Counted from the stretch's first letter, positions 40,677-53,286 are shown. The stretch: DNA of 64,000 nt from Lepraria neglecta (GCA_033220425.1 CM065652.1:2170001-2234000), one strand, 5' to 3'. Numbers and translations: made by a program. Notes: generated from the sequence alone by a model not told the origin.

Positions 40677-43600
40677 TTACCCCTGACCAGTACCACCTTT
40701 TCTGGGATATGGGTATTTGTCTGTTAATTCCTCGACTTTGGGTATTAGGTCGACGATGCGGAAGGGTTTGGATACAACATCATCCTGGAACACCGATTAG
40801 GTTTTATTCCCCTTTTTCGAACAGTTCGCAGAGAAACTTACCATGCCAAAGTCCAGAGCCGTATCAATCTGCTCACTGCGCGCATTGGCAGTCACAGCAA
40901 TAATCGGCACATGGCTCGTCACATCCCCATTCGCCTCTAATTTGCGGATCTCCTTCGTACACGTCAATCCATCCATGACAGGCATCTCTTGATCCATTAG
41001 AATAACAGAAATTTCTATTCCTTCCCCGCCCTTCCCTTTCCAAAACGTGGATTCGCGTAGCCGGTCGAGACATTCGCCGCCGTGGTTGGCGAGATGCACA
41101 ACACAGCCCAGGTTTTTCAACTGTCTGGACAGGACCTTCTGGTTCACAAGATTGTCTTCGACTATAAGGATTTTGAGCGAGTCTTTGGGAGCGGGGCGCT
41201 GCGGTAGCGAGGTTGTAGAGGTGTGGGTGGATTCTGAGGGCTGTGCGGACGATCTGAGGGATGTAGGTAAAGGAGCGTGTTTACCCGCAGGTGCTTTGCG
41301 CGTGGCTGCTCCTGGGAATTGCTCCATTTCGTCTTTGGGGGCAGTGGATCTTCGGGCTTTGATGTAGAAGGCGAAAGTGCTGCCTTCTCCTGACTTGGAA
41401 GCTACACCGATCTCACCTCCTTGGAGCTCGACGAGTTCCCGGGAGATGAAGAGTCCTAGGCCTGAACCGCCGTACTGTACGTGGGTCCTTGGACTAGTCT
41501 GAGAGAAGCGGATGAAGAGGAGTTTCTTTTCGTCATCACTGAGGCCTCGCCCGGTGTCCTGGACGGCGAAATGTAGATAGACTTTGTTGCCTGTACCCCA
41601 ATCTGGGCTTTTGGTGAGGTCTTTTCGTTTCGATCTTGTTGGGAAGTACGAGACGATATTGCCTTCCTTATTCGGCCTTTCAAGGGATGCCGCCAGTGTG
41701 ACATTGATGACGCGTTTCTCTTGTGTGGTGGTGAACTTAATTGCGTTGGTTGTGAGGTTGATCAATACCTGGAGAAGACGTGAAGGATCTAGTCTCACCC
41801 ACTCTACGCCGAGCTTCTGTATCGAGCTATCGACTTGGAAATTTAACTTGATGTCTGCTGTGTGAACCTCGCCGTCAAACATCTTCAGTGCCCTCTGAAC
41901 CACTGTCATTGGCTGAACATCACACGGCGTGACAAGTAGTAGTGCTGAGTCCAGCTTTGACAGTGTTAAGATATCGTCGACTATTCGCTTCTGGTGTTGA
42001 GCACACAGGGCAATGATCCCGGATGCATCGATGGCATTTTTCACCAATTCCGCTGTCGCACCTTGTGGAAATCCATTGGCTTGGAGGTCTGTTAATGAGG
42101 TCGTAATCTCATCTGCACACTGTAGAATAGCACTTAATGGATTCCGCATTTCGTGGCTCGTGATGTCAATGAAGTTCTCCTGCTGTCGCTTCATCTCAAC
42201 TGCCTCCTCCATCCTTCTCTTTTCAAAGTGTTCCGCCCACTTTTGCTGGCTAATGTCTGTGATGCAACCAAAGATGACTTCGACTTTACCATCTTCCCCC
42301 GTTTCTGGAAATGCGCTTGCCAGTACCCAAGTGTCTCCCTTGTTTCCGTTCTGGTCGATCCATGTTGTATTAAAGCGAATTTCAGCATGCATGGGAATAG
42401 CATTGTGTACAAGATCCAACCATAACTTCCTCACATTCTCCCGATCTTCTATCGTGATCGAGTTCATCCATTCATCAGTACCCTCAAGCCCCCTTGGTAC
42501 CTCCGTTATCTCATACCATTTGTCGTTAAGATATGTGATCTTCCCCATGGAATCTGCAATGAAGATTCCCACAGGTGCAAATTCAGCCATTCGAGTGAAC
42601 TTTGTCTCACTCTCCACAGCTTGCTGGGTTCGTACCGCTAATTGTTCAGACAGTTCGATCCGATCCTGAGCTGCGAGCTTAGCAGCCCTTCTACCCCTCG
42701 CGATCTCCTCTTCAAATAGCACAACAGATGCCATGGCTGTCGCCAGTTGCCGACTCAGAAGCTGGACGTAGAGACTGTAGTCATCATCATAGGGTCGTCG
42801 AGGATTGACGCCCATCACAAGGAAACCCAATGTCGAATCCCCACCAGTCAAGTGGACGGGGCAGCAAACAGCAGACGTACACTCATCACCAAATCCTCGC
42901 CATTCAAGTCCTTCTAGTAAACCTGCATCAAGTGTACCATCTTCAACCGACAGGAGTATTGGTTGGTCGGTCTTTATGGCTTCGCGGAAAACCTGTGCAA
43001 AATACTCTGTTCCACTCTTGAGATCGACATAAGGCGCTGCTGCTGGATGACCTGTAGGTATACCGAGTGAGCCTTCGAGTATACATTGTTTGACTCCCAT
43101 ATTGCTGATATGGCTGTTTGAGTGCATTGACGACGTGTCGCTATCCGGGTCATCTGAGATTGAATACAATAGAACGAAAGGGGAGTCGTATTCATTGTGA
43201 TCGATTCCCTTCAGGCATTGCTGCCAGAAGCTCTTGAGATCGCGTGCTGATGCCGTTTTCTCTCCTACTTCTCGCAGAGTTAGCATACGCCTTTCTGCAA
43301 CTTTCCGTCGTGTTTTCTCAAATGCTGGATTGTAAAGGCCAACAACAGACCCGTCAGCTCCAACGAGAGGTATGATAGACCACGAGAAGTAGGTTTCCTC
43401 GAGATGCCCCTCTGAAAACGCCCGTTGGATGAACAAGCAGTCGTCGTCCTTCATAGTCGCCTGACCTGTCGTTATAGCAGTGTGAAAAACGCCCTCCACG
43501 GAGTCCCAGATCTCCGCCCATGCCTTCCGGTAGCTCTGACCCATCAATTGAGGATGTTTCTGGCCCGCGAGAAGTATATAGGCTTCATTGTAAATTGCGA

Positions 43601-45233
43601 TCAAATCTGGACCCCAGTACATGGCTGCAGGATGAGGACTGGCCATTATCAGATTGCACATACTCCGGAGTTCTGCAGGCCAGTCCTCAATTGGTCCTAG
43701 TGATGTCGATGCCCAGTCGATACTCCTTGTGAATTGAATATGTCGAGGAAGAGCCGGAGTGTTCGGCAGCCGTGTCCAGTCAAAGAATCCCAACTCGTTT
43801 TGTGGGATGATGTCGAAATGATCCACATTGCCGGCACTCGCAGCGCGCAGTATGGCTTCGCCATTGCGGGAACTAAGAGGAGAACTTGCACCCGAACCTG
43901 ACCAAGAAGCCGATCCTGCGGGAAGCATACCAATCTTAGGATTCGGTGGGACGTCCGTTTCCCGCGGGTCATTGGACCTTTGGCTTCCCATACTCATGCG
44001 ATATTCATCATCCCGCAGTGACCGATTAGCATTGCCAAAGTAGTCTTGAGGCTCCTCTTCAATTGATTCTACTCGCTCAGCCCTAGCATCTGTGAAGACG
44101 TCGTTCTCTTTACCGACGGATGAACTCGATGGAAAGCCGATGGATGGCGGATTTGAGGCAAAGCTCGCCTTAGCCGACCCGGGAACGCCTTTTATTACTC
44201 GAAATCGTTTCCTTAAACAGCAAGAGGTCCAAGTAGCTCCAGCATAGAAGAAGGATGGAAGAGCTACGTCGAGAGGCTCATAATCTTTGACAAAGCTCAT
44301 AGCCCAAGCTTTGAAGTCCGAAAAGGCTGTAGTTGCAGTAAGGCCAGGGGATTCTTGTCCAGTTTTACCAGTGATCCTATCTAGAATCGGAGGTAACGCT
44401 CTCAACGACGTATTGGCAAAGAATATTTTGAGGGGCCCAGGCTCAAAGTTGTGCTGATCACCAAGATCCAAGATGAAAGTTGGACGCTCATCTTGTTCCA
44501 ACAGCTCGACGATACCAACTTGATTGAGCATATTGAGTCCATTCGACTTCTCCGTATTTCCAGGTGACTTGGGCTTGCTGGAAAGCCCTAAGTAGCTGCG
44601 GCCGCTCCCACTCGGCGTTCGAGCACCCGAAGGACGTGATGGGCTACCCACATTCACGGAGCCTCTTGCCAATTTTAACGTTCTGACCCCTCCCGTATCC
44701 TCTTTGTTGGCCTTGCTGAGCATCCTGGCGCCCGCTTCTGAGCTTGAAAGGCGATAAGGTAGGGAGGGTCGCTGACTGGGTTGGTATGAGAAGAACAAAA
44801 GCCCGGCGGGCAGCTTGTCATCGGGAGAGGTTCGAGCAAGGGCGGATGAGTGCAATTTACGTCGAGATCTGTGCCGGCGATCTGGCTTTTTGGAAGGGGG
44901 TGGCCCACTTGCAGTGGAGAGGTGCGGGGATACTCTGGATGAAGCACGCTTTTTGCCTGCAGTTGAGACTGGCTCACCAACCTGTTGTAGGAGGTCACTT
45001 CGGAGGCTTGGAGGCCATGTTGTGCTCTGGGTGGGTTGAAATAGTTCCGAGGTTACGGTGGGCGCATGCGTAGGCCGCGGTATGCTCTGGTTTGACAGAT
45101 TGTGGAGTTTGGGTCTGGCAGTACTCAAGGTCCTTGACCGCTTGCCGAATGATGGAGACGTGGACTCCTTGCTTTCCTTTTCCTTATTCTCTCGAGTGTT
45201 CGGCGCGGTAAAGATGGATTGGAAAACATTCAT
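40677..45233 (-). CDS. Hybrid two-component histidine kinase (PAS-GAF-PAS-HisKA-HATPase-REC)
   Basis: Cytosolic phosphorelay sensor. Exon 1 is 45233-40842; a 57-nt intron follows; exon 2 is 40784-40677; the product is 1,499 aa. The first ~500 residues are disordered and Ser/Pro rich. A PAS-like region follows (WASTSLGPIEDWPAELRSMC, MYWGPDLIAIYNEAYILLAG), then a GAF-like region (CCPVHLTGGDSTLGFLVMGV) and a PAS domain (APVGIFIADSMGKITYLNDK). HisKA contains ITSHEMRNPLSA with the phospho-accepting His at about 1027. HATPase has LTTNAIKF (N box), DTGRGLSDDEK (G1) and YGGSGLGLFISREL (G2). The receiver has LKILIVEDN, VILMDQEMPVMDG with phospho-Asp about 1414, and, after the intron, VVSKPFRIVDL with the conserved Lys. 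No transmembrane helix is seen. The stimulus is unknown, and I do not assign a fungal HK class. Confidence 0.94.
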
Positions 45234-45939
45234 AGAGCCTGTGGCGAAAGCATTGGGGCCTCTCGAGGGGGTTTCATGTAGTGAGCAGGGACCGTTACAC
45301 TGCGGTCGTTGTATCAGGAAGGAAGGGCGTGGCGCAAGATCTCTAAATGGTAACGACGGTCAAGGTCCAGCTGATAAAGGCGAAAGAAGAGAATTATGCC
45401 GGCTCTGGAAAATAGTCTTGGAACATAGGAGCATGATTCCCTTCTACATGAATAAAAAGGGTCTAATGTTTGTAAAGTCAAAGTAAGGGACCTGGGAGGA
45501 GATGATTCGGTACGCCTAGAGTTTCCCGGCCTCTACGTCACTCTCCCGCCGATGGCTTGCGATCTAATAACGATTTCTGAAAGCCACCAGTCATTATTAT
45601 GACCCCTTGGTCCCCGATCTTGAGACCAATTGGCGATTGTTTGAATAAGCTGACTGCTTGTAATCTCTAGTATTGCTTTGAGTAGCTTCAGTTACATCCC
45701 TCACTGGAGAGATTGATTCAGCTGAGATTAGATCTGGTGGCTGCACGCCAAGGCACCATAAGCTTGGCGACACGATGCGAGTAAACGGTCAGGGCCAACA
45801 ACAGGTAACTTTAGCCGCACTGTGTAACTGCGTCCTCTTGTGATCAAGCTCTCAGCTGAAGGAAAGACCTTCTCATTTACCCCTGCGCTTTGATTATTCA
45901 AGCTTTTGAATTACTCTCAAACACTGCTTATTGCCCAAG
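45234..45939. promoter_or_regulatory. Divergent promoter region, histidine kinase / het-c
   Basis: 706 bp between opposite start codons. It should hold both promoters and 5' UTRs. No specific site was recognised. Confidence 0.45.
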
Positions 45940-48900
45940 ATGCCCTCTCTCTCCCCATCACTTACCTTCGTCTTCTCTGCTATCGTCCTCGTCGCTCTAT
46001 TGTCGTCCCCAGCGGTAGCCTTTGGTGCAGGCAATATTGGTAGGTTAGCGGGCAAACTTGGGTAGCCAGTCCTTGCTGACCGGTATCACAGCCTCCATTG
46101 CCCGCATCGAGGGCACCAATTGGCGTCATGGCGATATCGAAGATACCCTACTCAATATCCTCATGTCCCGTGCTGCAGGAGGTAAAAAGTTTGGCAAGCT
46201 TGACGTGAAACGTGTGTACTTTGGAAATTGGTTAAGAGATTACAGTCAGGCTGTTGATGTTGGCACCGTCAAATATGTCAGTGCTGAGGCTATTCGGATC
46301 ATCTTGTGGGTGCTCGGCTTCATGAGCTTCGGCTATGGTACCAAGGAATTCGAAGTTACTATGGACCGCTTGGGCTGCTATAGGTAATATCCCACTCCTC
46401 CAACTCCCCAAACGTTCAGAACGCTGCTCTAGTAACCCCCAGAAAGGTCCCGTTTGAAATTCCGCTAACTTCCAAATCAGACCTGAGGAGCACATCGATA
46501 ACCCCAAAGATGTGGGTTTGGCTCTTCCATTTTGTAATCTTTCAGCTAATTTAAATGGCAGTATGCCGATAACATCGACGCTCGTCAGTATGATAGAAGG
46601 CTTCGTGGACCAGTTGATGAGCGCCGAGAACTGTCTGTCAACCCACAAACAGGTTAGCTCACAGCTCTCTAGACCCTCCGGATGCTCGCTAACGACGGCT
46701 GCTAAGGTCTGAAGAATTACATTGCAACTGAGAATATTGGTATCACCACATCCGCAGGCTTGGTCCGCAACCTCTTTGGGAGAAGCATTCAATTGGGCCG
46801 ACAGTATGCTCGTAGCCACAACAAGGCCGACTTGTATGAGGCGCTCCGCCTTCTGGGGACAGGCTGTCACTGTCTTGAAGACTACTCTGCTCATTCAAAT
46901 TACACCGAGCTTGCGCTGATCGAACTCGGTGAACGCGGCGTCTTTCCCCACGTTGGTCGAAGGACTATGATGAGCCTCCCTGGAGCTCGTCAACAGGTCT
47001 ACCCTATCATTACTGGGACGTTTGGTGGTGTAGATTTTCTTCACTCTGTGATGGTAAGAATACACAATTTTGTGGGTAGCATGCCTCTAATAGTTGCCAG
47101 GGCGAATTCTCAGACAAGGCTACACAATCCGAAATCCAGGAGCTCCAAGGTACTATGGAGAACAGTAGCCAAGGTGGCAGCACGAGCTTGCTGCAAGATC
47201 TCCTGAATCAAGTTCCAAGCGGTATGTTCGGAGGAAAGGACCAGGCTGGCAAAGCAGACGAACTTCAAGCAAATGCTACCGCTGCCCAGATGCAAAACAC
47301 GCATATTAGTCCTCGCCAACCTGAAGCTTGGACTAGGCAGCTGCAGGAGGTACGTACTCTGGAAGGAATCTTCCTCCAGATTTTAGCCGAAACGTGGGCT
47401 TTCAGACCGCGTCTAGAAAGCAAGCACGGCAGTTTTGCCCAAATTCCGTTTCGAAGTCATTTCTCTTGATTCGCGGACTGCCTAAAATACACCACGCTAA
47501 CTCCAATCTCTATAGGTACAAAAGCAGATCTACCCTATTATCGAATGGCACGATGAATTGATGCAATCAATAACCGAGGCTATTGAGAAGATTCCGATCC
47601 TGCCAACTTTGATTGAACAGCTTACAGGTCAGGCATTGCCCATGTTCCTTAACTAGTCTGGTCCATGCCCATCATTGAATTCAATACTAATTAAACACAG
47701 ACCAGCTGAACATGTTCGTCTTTTCGCTACTTGCGCCATTCGTAGTTCCAATCATCAACCAGGTCAAAACAGAACTCAACACTGGATCCTCCGAAATCAT
47801 CGAGAGCAGCAAAGAAAAGCAATTGATCGTATTTCACGACGACTTCTCAACTAACCCCACCCACTCCATGCTGTCAAAAGACCATTTCTCCAACATCCTC
47901 AATGAGCCAGCTGGAAAAGTAGCCAGCCAAGTCCTGAAATGGGTGGTACCCCAACTGATCGCCTGCTGGGATGACGAGAGAATCGACGTCAATCGTACAC
48001 TAACTCGTATCGTCACTGGAGTTTTCCATCACCCCGCACTTCGTGACTACGGAGACGACGGAGCTGTAGATGGAAGACGCCTGATGTTTGGTGTTGTACA
48101 ACAATGGTGGGGCTCAAAGTCCGAACAAGAACGACAGATTCTGCGTGAGCAACTCAGTCGCGAGGGCGTCGAGCAAGGCAGGAACCACAAGCCAGGTGTC
48201 CAAGACACCGGACATGGATGTTGCAAGCCGCTTGGTATGCCTGGAGTAAAGGAGGCCCAAAGCTCCGGTGTGAGCTCCGATGTAGGTGGCATCGCAATGG
48301 GTATCGCAGGTGGTCTCGCAGGAGGCGCAGTCCTAGCAGAACTCGGCTCTGCATTCGCTGGAAAATCTGAATACGATTCTGGATATACCGGCGGCGGTGA
48401 TTCCGGAGGCATGGGCAAGTTCGTCGAAGGTGGCGCCCTTGGTGCCGTTGGCGGAGCTCTTCTCGGCGAAGCGTTTTCCGGCTCTGACTCCAGGAAACGG
48501 ACCTATCAGAATCAGCAATACGAGGCTGATGGATCGTACACCCAGTCAGTCACGGAAACCGGATACAACCAGCAACGATACGGACAAGCCGAATACAGCG
48601 AAACGGCCTTCGTAGAAGGTGGTCAGCGCCAGCAATTCCAGCGCTACGAACAAGATGATTACGGTCGAGCCGGCTATGGCAAGCAAGTCATTCAAGAAAC
48701 TCTCCCCACGTATGGAGGCGGATACGAGGAGACCACGGAAACACGCTACGAGCGGCCTGGGGGAGCGTGGAATTCAGAAGTCCGTGTTGAAGGCAGAGAG
48801 AGCGCTGGTGGCGATTTTTACGAGGAAACGAAACGTTTCTCCGGTCAAGGCGGCTATCGTGAACAAGAGACTCTAGTCACGGAGACGGATGATTACGGCT

Positions 48901-49268
48901 ACCAGCGCAATAGACCGCGTTTTGAGGAGCGTACTGAGACTACGACTTATGAATCTGGTGGCGGCTACGGTGGAGGAAGAGAAGAGGTGTTTGAGGAGCG
49001 GACGGAAGAATTTGCTGGAGGTCGTGGGTATGGGGGCGGACGGGAGTATGAGACTGAGACTACTACGTATGAGAGTGGAGGTGGGTATGGGGGGAGACAG
49101 GAAGAGTATGTGCAGGAGGAGAGGACTGAGGAGTTTGGTGGAAGGGGGGAGGAAGAGGTGTTTGAGGAGCGGACGGAGGAGTATGATCAGCGTGGTGGTG
49201 GTAATGGGGGAGAAGAGGTGTATGAGGAGCGTACTGAGGAGAGGTATGAGGATGATGGAAGGTATTGA
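45940..49268 (+). CDS. het-c: HET-C heterokaryon-incompatibility protein
   Basis: Orthologue of Neurospora HET-C, which takes part in non-self recognition after hyphal fusion. Eight exons: 45940-46039, 46092-46383, 46481-46511, 46562-46652, 46707-47053, 47101-47349, 47516-47627 and 47701-49268; all joins keep frame; the product is 929 aa. A signal peptide (VFSAIVLVALLSSPAVAFGA) leads into GNIASIARIEGTNWRHGDIE, KRVYFGNWLRDYSQAVDVGT, GCHCLEDYSAHSNYTELALI and GARQQVYPIITGTFGG, all conserved in the family. A further hydrophobic segment, MFVFSLLAPFVVPIIN, follows. The middle has Gly/Ala-rich membrane-like stretches (GGIAMGIAGGLAGGAVLAEL). The C-terminal ~250 residues are acidic, Gly/Tyr rich and repetitive (FEERTEEF..GGGYGG). 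No stop or frameshift was found, so it looks functional. Confidence 0.94.
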
Positions 49269-50019
49269 AGGAGTGGTCTTGTGCCCTCCACAGAGACGAA
49301 GTGAAGCCATGGAGCACTGAGGTGGCTACAGTAGTCGGGCCTGAGCCTAGAGATGGATTGCATGCTTTAGCTTATGATGACGAAAAGTTTTCAGATCAAA
49401 TGCGTTATAGTCGTCCGAAAAGTCTGGGCCAGAGCTCCATGAATGGTCATACCGCTCGCAGACGAGAGAAAAATTCCAGAATGGCGCTCTCTGCATTACA
49501 TTTCTTACAATAATCGAGTTCAAAGCTGATCATCTTTTCAAACACAAAACTCGTCATTCAAAGTTTTGTGACATTTCAATCAGCGAATTGAGCCGAGAAT
49601 GCAGTGATTGCGACCAAAGATACCTCCCTATCGCTCTCCGCTCGCATTAGCCTCTATATAGATGTCAAAAGACTAGATCTAGACTCAGACTTCGGCAATT
49701 GGACAGCAAAGTGCTCTTAGCGTGGTCGAAGCTGGGTCCACTCCAAACCACGCTTCAGCATATGGGTCTCCAGCGATTATTACTCAAGACATAAGAGCCG
49801 ATCAACCCACCATCCCTCGAGACATCTCAGTCTGAGAAGCTGGAATGTCCCCTTTCGTGAACAGCACTGGCAGCTTTCCAAAGGTAGTAAGGTTGGCTTA
49901 TTGTAATCTCGAGTAGAAGCCCCACGACCACTACCACGTTGCAGTGAGCTATTCGCAGGGCCCGGACCAAGTATTGTTTTGTAGATCATTGTACAGCCGT
50001 ACATTTCTTCATGTCCTCC
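49269..50019. other. Intergenic region downstream of het-c
   Basis: About 750 bp. On the minus strand the frame of the NACHT-ankyrin pseudogene stays open past its TGA at 50020 to 49780, but that stretch (Cys-containing) does not look like the rest of the tail. Otherwise it contains the het-c 3' UTR. Confidence 0.4.
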
Positions 50020-53000
50020 TCAATGTATAGGCGCTGGGGTATTAGACCTAGCGGGGCTGCCAGGCGGCGTGCATTCAATCATATTCATAGTCGGAACATG
50101 CCATGGAAGGTATTTAGGCTCAATATTATCAGCTCCCGCGGCGCTATGGGCTTGGACATTGGACAATTGCAATTGTCCACTCTTGGTAGCAGTCCCTGAG
50201 GGGATGCTATGAGGCGTAGACTCAGTGACGTTAACGAGAGTAGCAGCCCTGGAAAACGTAGCTTGTGGGACATCAGCTGCATCGCCGTCTTAATTTTGGG
50301 AGAAGCTAGGGGACGGCAGGGGTGGCCAATCCATCGCCTCGGATCCAGTGGGACTGTCAGGCGGAGTAGCTTCAATGAGGTTAACAGCAGGAAGAGCTCC
50401 AAAATATGCCTCGGCATCTGCATCTAACGAATTCTTGAATACCTCTCAAGAATGGTCTGCCATAATGTCAATCTGGGGGATTTAACCTTCTTCTCGTGCC
50501 GTTTGCAGGGGTGGTAGAAGTGGAAATGACGACTCCTCAACACCTCCCTCCATATCCGTAGTAGCATCCTGCTCTCCAAGGGAAGCTTCCATGTATGCTG
50601 AGAATACGCCTCTGGCTTGCATCGAGCTGTTGTTTGGCACAAGATCCAGAGCAGTGTGACCATACTTGTCTTTGGCCAATGCATTACAGCCGCTAGTCAG
50701 CAATAATGTGACCACTTCCAGATAGCCGGGTTCCGCTGCTTCTGCTGCAGAATGCAAAACTGTACGTTTGTCTCGAGTCGTGAGCTTCAAGTCGAATTTG
50801 TAGTCGAGTCAGAGTTTGACTGTCTCTGTGTCTCCACGCGAAGCCGCAAGATGGCAGGCTATCAAACCGAGTGGAGATTGAGCATGCAGATTGGCACCTT
50901 TTGCTAGTAAGGGAGCCACCAAACCAGAGTGACTACCTTGAGCAGCGTGATGAAGTGGGGTCCACATCCAGCGATCTGCGGTATTGACGTCTGCGCCGTT
51001 CCCTATCAGGAGTCTGTAACTTTCAGATGGCCTCCATTGCAGGCTTTCTGGAGAGCATTAGAAGAATCGGCTGACAGCGATTCTACTTTGGCTCCAGATT
51101 CGATCACTGATCTCACGAGTTTTACATGACCTTCGGACGAGGCACAATGCAACGAGTCATCCAACGCTGCCTTCGAGTCCTCAGAATTGCTCAGGAAAAA
51201 CATTGCGAGCCCCATATGACCGCATTCGGATGAGCACTCCAGTGGTAACGACCTTTCTCTGGCTCGAATGTCACCTTGCGTTAAGCGGGAATAGCTACGA
51301 GATCGGAGCAAGAGCTTGCGTAAAACCATCGAAGAGAACAGAATTCTTTCCGATTCGTTAACATAGGCCACAGCTCTTGACCAGACCGGGACAGTTGGTT
51401 CAATACATGCGACGTGGAAGACCCAATTGAACGCTGCATAGCCCAAGAAAGGATGTGAACGGAGTGTCTCTGAAACCAGTCCTTCGCTAGGAAATTCGGT
51501 AAAGATGTCGTAAGAGAGGTAGGTAAGACAAGCTGTCGAAATGTCAATCTCCGCATCCTCGAAAAGACGTGAGCGTTCCTTGTCAAAATATTCCTGGGTG
51601 GTGTAATGCAATGATCTGACTCCACGGATCAATGACGACGAGACCCGCGCAGACATCGATCAGGCTCCTCGGTGACAGGAGGGTCTCAGGGTCAAATTCC
51701 TTCTCCTGCACTTCATTGTCGCCGTATTAAACAGCGAGACCATGGCGTAGCTCGTCGACAGATAGTGGCCTCCGTGTATATGTTATCCAGCTAAGCACCC
51801 TCATTCCCAGCGTGCCACCTTCACCAGGCTATTTTTGGATTCTCTCTAAAGTCTCCCGATACAGGTCATCTAACTCCCTGGGCATAGAATTAAGAGCAAT
51901 CTTGATCTTCTTGACTGTCCTAGAGACACAGATTCGGTCGATCTAGAGCGCGGCGAGCAGAAACCTTGCAAAGAAAAGTCGAGTTTAGTACAAGGCCTGG
52001 GCTAGGACTGGGGGGTCACTTATATCCCCGATGCTCGTGCGCAGATTGTTGATATGATTTGGCTCTTCAGTTCTGGCGTTACTCTTTCTATGAATTCCTT
52101 CCTCGCTTCCATTTTCTTCGTAACAGAGCGCTCTATCTCTGATTCAGGAGCCGCTATCGTTATCTGAGATGCTGTAGTGAAGACATGGTAGATATCCTCA
52201 TGACTAGGCCGACTTGTTAAGAAGAGTCTGGTTGATCTGTACGGCAGAGATTGAAGCAAGGGTAGAAAAAGCCTCCTCTCGTATGTCACGTCGCATTCGT
52301 CTGCATCCACAATTACACACGTGCGTTCACGCTCGTTACAAAGAGCCACTAAAAGCCTCCTCAACTCTCCTAGGTCGGGTCTTCTCCTCCTGCAGATTCT
52401 GGAGTTAGCATTACTCTTCGCAGGAAAAGTTCGAGCTAAAATTCAAGTTTCAGGAATAGGTGTTAGGGCAGAAAAGGCTGGCTTGGAACAGACTTATTGC
52501 CAGAAGACAAAGCCCGAGGAACAAAATATAAAGAATAAAAGGCTCTCCGAGAGTGAATATGGCGGCAAAAGAAAATCAAGTGATCCACGACAATGGAAGT
52601 AATGACAGTTTCCCAGTCCCTGGGTCTCCTGGGCACCACAGTGTTCGATCAGTGCTCTCGCTATTTACCCATCTTTGGAAGGCCGGCGCTGAAAGCAGCC
52701 ATGATCCTGTATTGCCGTGTCGTCGAGAGAGTGTGTCCTGTTGTCTTTGAAACATGTTCAAAGGAGACAGCCAGTCTAGTACAGCCTCAACCTGCATATC
52801 TTGTTGAGCAAGTTTGGACTGTCCGACTTCGTTCAAGGTGACCTTCCCCACGGTCAAATTGTCAAGGGCCAAAGCAGTCTTATATATCTCAAAGTGCCGA
52901 TGCAGTGCCTCAATCAGACCACGAGTCTTAGCTTTCGAGAAAGGCCAAATCAAAGCCTTGAGCTTGTGTCGAAACGAGCCATCCGCACTCCATTTCTCCA

Positions 53001-53286
53001 ACTTGTGGCGAATGGTCCCCAGCAAATTGAGATATTGGTTGCTTTCACTGATGGACAAAAGACAGGAAGGATCTTCTCCAAACATCTCTCGATCATCGGT
53101 ATTCTTGGCCATCTGGTCAATCTTGATCAAAACAACCTTCAAGTCCTCGAATTCTCTTAGAAATCGGCGCACAGTACTCGACGCATTGTGGACCTTGGTG
53201 ATATAGTCGTGGCTGATCTGGAATACCTCAATGGTCAAGCTCATCAATGCAGCGACTCCCGAAGCTATGCCAAGAACCTCCGCCAT
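50020..53286 (-). pseudogene. NLR-like NACHT-ankyrin protein, multiply broken
   Basis: Remnant of a STAND/NLR-type gene. It begins MAEVLGIASGVAALMSLTIE (a fungal N-terminal effector-like helical domain), then SPLNMFQRQQDTLSRRHGNT, GSWLLSAPAFQRWV and the Walker A sequence CPGDPGTGK. Immediately after the Lys, one A is missing (A-run at 52609-52611), so the frame leaves the expected TVITSIVVDHL. Later pieces: CVIVDADECDVTYERRLFLP (Walker B region), RSTRLFLTSRPSHEDIYHVF, MRVLSWITYTRRPLSVDELR and LHYTTQEYFDKERSRLFEDA, then ankyrin repeats (WTPLHHAAQG, KRTVLHSAAEAAEPGYLEVV) and a disordered tail. In-frame stops at 51829-51831, 51727-51729, 50482-50484, 50446-50448, 50290-50292 and 50020-50022 are TAG, TAA or TGA. 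Each is one C-to-T step from Gln or Arg codons; the last could be the natural stop. More frame changes occur near 51620 and 51000. Confidence 0.88.

Noticed and set aside
48873-49320. Frames opposite and offset to the HET-C tail
   Set aside because: They are shadows of the purine-rich repeat and have only low-complexity composition.
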